Below, piece after piece: positions 58,989-64,000 of a stretch of DNA of 64,000 nt. Within the stretch, counting starts at the first letter, position 1. Each line of letters starts with the position of its first letter. The stretch lies in contig JBOEGE010000001.1 in NCBI GenBank assembly GCA_050633265.1, forward strand, positions 124,001 to 188,000, in the 5' to 3' direction. The notes beneath the pieces were generated by a model. That model was given only the letters and a program-made list of their open reading frames with translations. It had not been told where the DNA came from and did no database searches. A program made the position numbers and the translations under genes. The DNA is from JBLHZY01 sp050633265. GTDB taxonomy: Bacteria; Pseudomonadota; Alphaproteobacteria; Rhodobacterales; Rhodobacteraceae.

Positions 58989-60044
58989 GTGGCTGCAGAG
59001 CGGGCATATTTGGATTGGAACGCAACGGCGCCGCTTCGCGATGAGGCGCGCGCAGCGATGATCGGCGCGATGGATATTCTTGGCAATCCTTCCAGTGTGC
59101 ACGGCGAGGGGCGCGCGGCGAAAGCAATGGTTGAGCGGGCGCGCGCACAGGTTTCGGCCGCTTTGGGCGCGGATGGAGCGGATATTGTGTTTGTTTCCGG
59201 CGCGACAGAGGGCGCGGCTTTGGCCATGGCGGGGCGCGAATTGCACTGTGCTGGCGTTGAGCATGATGCGGTGCGGGCTTGGGCGATTGAGGATTTGAGC
59301 TGCAGCGAAAGCGGCGCGGTAGAAGTGACTGAGCCGAGCGCAACTGCGCTGCAATTGGCCAATTCCGAGACCGGGATCATTCAGCAATTGCCCCAAGGTT
59401 TGGCCCTTTGTGATGCAACGCAAGCCTTTGGCAAGATCGCTTGGGCGTTCAATTGGTCGGGCGCGCAGATGGCGCTGATCTCGGCCCATAAGATTGGCGG
59501 GCCCAAGGGCATTGGCGCTTTGGTGATCAAGCGCGGTACGGATTTGGCGGCGATGATCAAGGGCGGCGGGCAAGAGATGGGGCGCCGGGCGGGCACCGAG
59601 AATGTGATTGGCATCGCTGGATTTGGCGCAGCGGCCGAGGCATCCGCGCGGGATTTAGAGGCGGGAAAATGGCGCGATGTGGAAGTATTGCGCGATTGGA
59701 TCGAAGCAGAGGTTGAGAAAATCGCGCCCGGGGCCATATGCGTTGGGAAGGGTGCTGCGCGCCTGCCCAATACGGCCTGTGTGATCACGCCGGGCTGGAA
59801 GGGCGAGACGCAAGTGATGCAAATGGATCTGGCCGGATGCGCGATTTCGGCGGGATCGGCTTGCTCCTCGGGCAAAGTTAAGGCAAGCCACGTGCTAACA
59901 TCGATGGGTTATTCGGAAGCGGACGCCGCATGTGCGATCCGCATCTCGATCGGCCCTCAAACGACACAGCAAGAGGCCGCGCATTTTGTGCAGGCTTGGA
60001 GCGCAGCTTTCGGCCGCCAAATGGCGCGCTTAAAAGCCGGATGA
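58989..60044 (+). CDS. Cysteine desulfurase (NifS/IscS-like) of the suf operon
   Basis: PLP enzyme that takes sulfur from cysteine for Fe-S cluster assembly; 351 residues. The PLP lysine is Lys168 (SAHKIGGPKG) and the persulfide Cys292 is in SAGSACSSGKVKAS, which is the long-loop, IscS/NifS-type form rather than the SufS type. It starts with GTG at 58989. It lies between iscR and sufB. A SufS-type partner, if present, would be beyond the window edge. Confidence 0.9.
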   Translation: MAAERAYLDWNATAPLRDEARAAMIGAMDILGNPSSVHGEGRAAKAMVERARAQVSAALGADGADIVFVSGATEGAALAMAGRELHCAGVEHDAVRAWAIEDLSCSESGAVEVTEPSATALQLANSETGIIQQLPQGLALCDATQAFGKIAWAFNWSGAQMALISAHKIGGPKGIGALVIKRGTDLAAMIKGGGQEMGRRAGTENVIGIAGFGAAAEASARDLEAGKWRDVEVLRDWIEAEVEKIAPGAICVGKGAARLPNTACVITPGWKGETQVMQMDLAGCAISAGSACSSGKVKASHVLTSMGYSEADAACAIRISIGPQTTQQEAAHFVQAWSAAFGRQMARLKAG

Positions 60045-60065
60045 CAGAGAAAAGGCGAACAGGAC

Positions 60066-61577
60066 ATGGCATCAGTGGATGATCTCGTAGCAAAAGAAGG
60101 CGTTGAGGAAGAGACCGTTGAGGCGGTGAAATCGCTTGCGGGCGCCTATAAATACGGCTGGGAAACCGATATCGAGATGGACTATGCGCCAAAGGGCGTG
60201 AACACCGATATTGTCCGCCTGATTTCAGAGAAAAACGAAGAGCCGGAATGGATGCTGGAATGGCGGCTTGAGGCCTTTGCCCGCTGGGAAAAGCTGGTTG
60301 AGCCGACATGGGCGATGGTGAATTACCCGGATATTGATTTTCAGGATATCTATTACTACGCGCGCCCTAAGTCTATGGAAGTAAAGCCGAAATCTCTTGA
60401 TGAGGTTGATCCAAAGCTGCTCGCCACCTATGCAAAACTGGGCATTCCCCTAAAGGAACAGGCGCTTTTGGCAGGCGTTGAAGCGCCCGAAGAAGAGCGG
60501 CGCGTGGCGGTTGATGCGGTGTTTGATTCTGTCTCCGTGGGGACAACCTTTCAGGCCGAGCTGAAGAAAGCGGGCGTGATTTTCTGCTCGATTTCTGAGG
60601 CGATCCGCGACCATCCTGAGCTGGTGAAGAAATACCTAGGCACGGTTGTGCCTGTTTCGGATAATTTTTATGCGACGCTGAATTCAGCTGTGTTTTCCGA
60701 TGGTTCTTTTGTTTACGTGCCGCCCGGCGTGCGCTGCCCGATGGAGCTTTCGACCTATTTCCGCATCAATGCTGAAAACACTGGCCAGTTTGAACGCACA
60801 CTGATCATCGCCGATAAAGGCTCTTACGTGAGCTATCTTGAGGGCTGCACTGCCCCCAAACGCGATGTCGCGCAGCTTCACGCGGCCGTGGTGGAAATCA
60901 TCATCGAAGAAGACGCCGAAGTGAAATATTCGACCGTTCAAAACTGGTATCCGGGGGATGAAAACGGCCTTGGTGGCATCTATAATTTCGTCACCAAACG
61001 CGCTGATTGCCGCGGCGATCGTGCCAAGGTGATGTGGACCCAAGTTGAGACCGGTTCCGCCGTGACTTGGAAATACCCAAGCTGCATTTTGCGCGGCAAT
61101 GAGAGCCAGGGCGAGTTTTACTCCATCGCCATTGCCAACAACATGCAGCAGGCCGATACGGGCACGAAAATGATGCACCTTGGCCGCAATACCAAATCGC
61201 GGATCGTCTCTAAGGGGATCTCGGCCGGCAAGGCGCAAAACACCTATCGCGGGCTTGTCTCGATGCATCCCAAAGCCAAAGAGAGCCGCAATTATACCCA
61301 GTGCGATAGCCTGCTGATCGGCGATAAATGCGGCGCGCACACGGTTCCTTATATCGAGGTAAAGAACAATTCTTCGCGCGTTGAGCACGAGGCGACAACA
61401 TCCAAAGTGGACGATGAGCAGCTGTTCTATTGCCGCCAACGCGGGATGGATGAGGAAGAGGCGGTTGCGCTTGTGGTGAATGGGTTCTGTAAGGATGTGC
61501 TGCAAGCCTTGCCGATGGAATTTGCCATGGAAGCGCAGGCTTTGGTGGCGATTTCTCTTGAAGGATCAGTCGGTTAA
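60066..61577 (+). CDS. sufB: Fe-S cluster scaffold protein SufB
   Basis: Scaffold subunit of the SufBCD complex, on which Fe-S clusters are built; 503 residues. It contains the beta-helix core with FVYVPPGVRCPMELSTYFRI, LEGCTAPKRD and the sulfur-accepting cysteine region NYTQCDSLLIG followed by HTVPYIEVKN. It follows the desulfurase by 21 bases. In many bacteria sufC is next; here three small genes intervene. Confidence 0.96.
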   Translation: MASVDDLVAKEGVEEETVEAVKSLAGAYKYGWETDIEMDYAPKGVNTDIVRLISEKNEEPEWMLEWRLEAFARWEKLVEPTWAMVNYPDIDFQDIYYYARPKSMEVKPKSLDEVDPKLLATYAKLGIPLKEQALLAGVEAPEEERRVAVDAVFDSVSVGTTFQAELKKAGVIFCSISEAIRDHPELVKKYLGTVVPVSDNFYATLNSAVFSDGSFVYVPPGVRCPMELSTYFRINAENTGQFERTLIIADKGSYVSYLEGCTAPKRDVAQLHAAVVEIIIEEDAEVKYSTVQNWYPGDENGLGGIYNFVTKRADCRGDRAKVMWTQVETGSAVTWKYPSCILRGNESQGEFYSIAIANNMQQADTGTKMMHLGRNTKSRIVSKGISAGKAQNTYRGLVSMHPKAKESRNYTQCDSLLIGDKCGAHTVPYIEVKNNSSRVEHEATTSKVDDEQLFYCRQRGMDEEEAVALVVNGFCKDVLQALPMEFAMEAQALVAISLEGSVG

Positions 61578-61604
61578 GCGCCGCAGATCGGGAAAGGATC
61601 GTTT

Positions 61605-61811
61605 ATGCCTCCAGAACTTTTATTCGCAATGCAAGGCTCGCTCGGTGTGGCTGTTGGCGTCTTTTTGGGGCTGCTGATCGGCCTGACCATCCGCGCGCGC
61701 AATGGCAAAACCACCGGGCTTTTTCGCGGCTCGGTGTTTGGCACGGCCATCATCGGCTCGGGGCTGGCTTTTGGCGCCTCTGTTTTGATCCGGTTGATCA
61801 CGGGGGGCTAG
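61605..61811 (+). CDS. Small two-segment membrane protein in the suf operon
   Basis: Encodes 68 residues with two hydrophobic segments (about 8-29 and 43-65) joined by a short basic loop RARNGKTTG. It lies 27 bases after sufB and 3 bases before the next gene, so it is probably co-transcribed. An internal ATG at 61629 is an alternative start. I recognise no family. A role near Fe-S assembly at the membrane is conceivable but unsupported. Confidence 0.65.
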   Translation: MPPELLFAMQGSLGVAVGVFLGLLIGLTIRARNGKTTGLFRGSVFGTAIIGSGLAFGASVLIRLITGG

Positions 61812-61814
61812 GGC

Positions 61815-62411
61815 ATGGGCGAGCAAACCATATCCCGCCCCGAAATGACCTTTCCTAAGGCCGAGGCAGACTGGGTGCGCGAGTCTTACGCGAAGGCCAA
61901 TGTGATCCTTGAATATGGCTCCGGTGGCAGCACGGTCATGGGCGGCGATCTGGAGGGCAAAACCATCTTTAGCGTCGAAAATGCCCGGCCTTGGCTGCGC
62001 ATGATGCGCGGCTGGTTTCGCGACAACCCGCCCAAATCCGAGGTGCACCTGCACGACGGATATGTCGGTGAGACGCGCAAATGGGGTTTTCCAAACGATC
62101 ATAAAAAGCTCAACCGCTGGCCGCATTATCCGCTTGATATCTGGGGGAGCGAAACCTTCGTTCAGCCTGATCTTGTGCTGATTGATGGGCGCTTTCGGGT
62201 CGGCTGTTTTTTCGCGACCCTGTTTCGCACCCAGGCGCCGGTCACGGTGCTTTTTGACGATTACACCGATCGCCCGCGCTATTCCGTCGTTGAGGAATAC
62301 GCCCCGATCCAAGAGACGCGCGGCCGTATGGTGCGGTTTGAGCTGAAACCAACGGCCTTTCCTGTCGAAAAAATGGCCCGGATCATGGAGTTGATGCTGC
62401 GCCAGCAGTGA
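61815..62411 (+). CDS. Unassigned protein, methyltransferase-like fold, in the suf operon
   Basis: Encodes 198 residues, soluble. The stretch VILEYGSGGSTVMG resembles SAM-binding motif I (E/D-x-G-x-G), and LVLIDGRFR plus VLFDDYTDRPRY follow where a class I methyltransferase or a related sugar-modifying fold has its later strands. It is located between sufB and sufC with a 3-base gap upstream. I do not know a named family, and the catalytic residues are not certain. Confidence 0.75.
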   Translation: MGEQTISRPEMTFPKAEADWVRESYAKANVILEYGSGGSTVMGGDLEGKTIFSVENARPWLRMMRGWFRDNPPKSEVHLHDGYVGETRKWGFPNDHKKLNRWPHYPLDIWGSETFVQPDLVLIDGRFRVGCFFATLFRTQAPVTVLFDDYTDRPRYSVVEEYAPIQETRGRMVRFELKPTAFPVEKMARIMELMLRQQ

Positions 62412-62509
62412 AAATATTAACATGATCTTAATGAACGATATTCTTCCGCAATTTCGCCCCAGTTTTAGGCAAAATGATCCGCAATCACTTTGCGGACGGA
62501 GAATATCGC

Positions 62510-63073
62510 ATGAGCATCAGGCAATCAGCCACGTTTCAAGAGCGCCTTGGACGGATCGAAAAGGGCGGGGCCAATACAATGGGCACGGTCTATATCGGTT
62601 CGGACGACGATCTTCAAAAAATCGTTCGAAAACGGGCGAAAAATGGCCGCACGCGCCGCTTTTCGCTGCTGATCAGCCTGTTAACCCCGTTTACCTATCC
62701 GCTCGCCGCTCTGCTCGGAGCGCTCGCTGTATTGATCGCGCAATTTGGGCTGCACAAGCTGCAAATTCTGGCCGATATGGCGCAAAACGAGCTGCTCAAT
62801 ACAATCCTGCACAGCCCCGCGCTGATCGTCGGGATGATCACACTATGCCTGATCATCGCCTATCTTTTGCGGCTGATTTTCTGCCCCAATTCCTTTCTGC
62901 ACATGGGATTTCGCCTTGCAGGCATGATCGCGATGCTGGGGATGTGGCACAATCTTGTGCATCTGCAACCCGATCTGTTCGCCCATGCGTTCACGCAGGA
63001 TTGGATATCTCAAACCACAGCGAGCTTGCCGGCGAATACCTTTGCCATTCAGGCCTTCGTCTACGAATTGTAA
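62510..63073 (+). CDS. Unassigned membrane protein in the suf operon
   Basis: Encodes 187 residues with a basic cytoplasmic N-terminus and three to four hydrophobic segments (about 60-82, 105-128 and 132-150). The ATG at 62510 follows GGACGGAGAA; an ATG at 62474 is less well placed. The 98 bases before it are AT-rich and could hold a separate promoter. A hairpin follows before sufC. No family recognised. Confidence 0.7.
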   Translation: MSIRQSATFQERLGRIEKGGANTMGTVYIGSDDDLQKIVRKRAKNGRTRRFSLLISLLTPFTYPLAALLGALAVLIAQFGLHKLQILADMAQNELLNTILHSPALIVGMITLCLIIAYLLRLIFCPNSFLHMGFRLAGMIAMLGMWHNLVHLQPDLFAHAFTQDWISQTTASLPANTFAIQAFVYEL

Positions 63074-63131
63074 GCCAAGCCAAGCGGGGCCCTTCGCGCC
63101 GCGCTCCATCAAAAAACATCACCAAAATCAA

Positions 63132-63157
63132 GGGCGCTGCAACCGTTGCAAGCGCCC
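63132..63157 (+). other. Hairpin upstream of sufC
   Basis: GGGCGCTGCAA pairs with TTGC-A-AGCGCCC through 11 base pairs and one bulged A, loop CCG, ending 27 bases before the sufC start. It is followed by A-rich, not T-rich, sequence, so termination on this strand is unlikely; it may be an RNA processing or stability element. Confidence 0.55.
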
Positions 63158-63184
63158 AAAAACGCATGCCGAACGAGGAATATT

Positions 63185-63940
63185 ATGCTTAAAATCAGCA
63201 ACTTGCACGTTAAACTTGAAGAAGAGGAAAAGCAGATCCTCAAAGGTGTCGATCTTGAGATTGGCGCAGGCGAAGTGCATGCGATCATGGGGCCCAATGG
63301 CTCTGGCAAATCGACATTGTCTTACGTGCTTTCGGGGCGCGATGGCTATGAAGTGACGGATGGCAGCGCGACGCTCGAAGGCGCAGATCTGCTTGATATG
63401 GAGCCAGAAGAGCGCGCCGCAGCGGGCCTGTTTTTGGCCTTCCAATACCCGGTCGAAATCCCCGGCGTTGGCAATATGACCTTCCTGCGCACCGCCGTAA
63501 ACGCACAGCGCAAAGCCCGCGGCGAAGAAGAACTCAGCGCCGGAGACTTCCTCAAAATCGTTCGCGCTAAGGCAAAAGATCTCAAAATTGATGCGGATAT
63601 GCTCAAGCGCCCGGTCAATGTTGGCTTTTCTGGCGGCGAGAAAAAGCGCAATGAAATCCTACAGATGGCCATGCTTGAGCCCAAGATGTGTATCCTTGAC
63701 GAAACGGATTCCGGGCTTGATGTGGATGCGATGAAACTCGTGGCCGAAGGCGTGAATGCGTTGCGCTCAGAAGGGCGCTCTTTCCTTGTGATCACCCATT
63801 ATCAGCGCCTGCTCGATCATATCAAACCCGATGTGGTTCATATCATGTCGGCCGGGCGGATCATCAAAACCGGTGGCCCCGATCTCGCGCTTGAGGTCGA
63901 AAACAACGGCTATGCGGATCTTTTGGCGGAGCAGGCATAA
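63185..63940 (+). CDS. sufC: Fe-S assembly ATPase SufC
   Basis: ABC-type ATPase of the SufBCD complex, 251 residues, cytosolic. Walker A GPNGSGKST (about 36-44), the SufC-specific signature FSGGEKKRNEILQM, Walker B MCILDETDSGLD and switch His in VITHYQRLLDHI are present. The ATG at 63185 follows GAGGA; the open frame 13 codons upstream is not needed. The stop overlaps the sufD ATG by one base. Confidence 0.96.
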   Translation: MLKISNLHVKLEEEEKQILKGVDLEIGAGEVHAIMGPNGSGKSTLSYVLSGRDGYEVTDGSATLEGADLLDMEPEERAAAGLFLAFQYPVEIPGVGNMTFLRTAVNAQRKARGEEELSAGDFLKIVRAKAKDLKIDADMLKRPVNVGFSGGEKKRNEILQMAMLEPKMCILDETDSGLDVDAMKLVAEGVNALRSEGRSFLVITHYQRLLDHIKPDVVHIMSAGRIIKTGGPDLALEVENNGYADLLAEQA

Positions 63941-64000
63941 TGGCCGTATCGCAAGCAAAATTTGAGGCCGCAGAGGCGCGGCTCAGCGCGGCGGGCCCTC
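63940..64000 (+). CDS. sufD: SufD, 5' end only
   Basis: The ATG overlaps the sufC stop (TAATG), and the first 20 codons read MAVSQAKFEAAEARLSAAGP, consistent with the start of SufD, the SufB paralogue in the assembly complex. The gene continues beyond the window edge. The call rests mainly on position after sufC. Confidence 0.8.
   Translation, partial: MAVSQAKFEAAEARLSAAGP

Noticed and set aside
58426..64000. Mobile-element origin of the extra suf genes
   Set aside because: No transposase, integrase, terminal repeats or clear base-composition jump was visible by eye, so transfer is not claimed.

Overview
The window looks like chromosome of a marine-type alphaproteobacterium of the order Rhodobacterales (Roseobacter/Rhodobacter relatives). 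The evidence is the sarcosine oxidase soxBDAG operon, the trgA-trgB-cysK order known from Rhodobacter sphaeroides, an aglEFGAK alpha-glucoside operon, an alphaproteobacterial che cluster, CckA, GAAC-N7-GAAC LexA boxes, an Irr-type iron box and a suf operon led by an IscR without the usual three cysteines. Genes are densely packed with many 4-base start/stop overlaps. No prophage, insertion sequence, CRISPR array or rRNA operon was seen. One tRNA (Ser, GGA) was found. Layout: 1-5404 sarcosine oxidase operon (soxB truncated by the window edge) carrying two unexplained small genes between soxB and soxD. 5572-9604 superoxide dismutase, a RarD-type exporter overlapping convergently with a LOG-family gene, a LysM protein and an ArsR regulator. 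9763-17690 an Atm1-type ABC exporter, trgA, trgB, cysK, an MscS-type channel and the AlaX tRNA-editing enzyme, then tRNA-Ser. 18086-28269 a chemotaxis island in two converging operons: mcp-cheB-cheD on the plus strand and cheS-like, cheY, cheA, cheW, cheR, cheY and a candidate DxxxQ phosphatase gene on the minus strand. 28605-38918 sugar use: glucokinase, GH1 beta-glucosidase, LacI-type regulator and aglEFGAK. 39116-42216 a TRAP transporter. 42692-50510 a TehA-like protein, guaB, an RsmB-like methyltransferase, cckA and recA. 50652-58270 alaS, a DUF1330 protein, typA, icd, an HD hydrolase and an alpha/beta hydrolase. 58426-64000 iscR, cysteine desulfurase, sufB, three small unassigned genes, sufC and the start of sufD. 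How the parts fit: alpha-glucosides enter through AglEFGK and are split by AglA, beta-glucosides are split by the GH1 enzyme, and glucokinase feeds the glucose into central metabolism, with the LacI regulator and a 12-bp palindrome in the divergent promoter as the likely switch. The che cluster has the components for sensing, adaptation and two response regulators, plus accessory proteins (STAS-type CheS-like, possible CheT/CheZ-like) that suggest signal termination without a classical CheZ. Boxes resembling the CtrA site TTAA-N7-TTAAC lie before mcp, before the cheS-like gene, before recA and, as a perfect match, before cckA, suggesting that motility and DNA repair genes share the CckA-ChpT-CtrA circuit. 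The suf operon probably responds to iron through an Irr box and the single-cysteine IscR. Starts were chosen by start/stop overlaps, Shine-Dalgarno spacing and known N-termini. Functions come from recognisable motifs read by eye; no database search was run.
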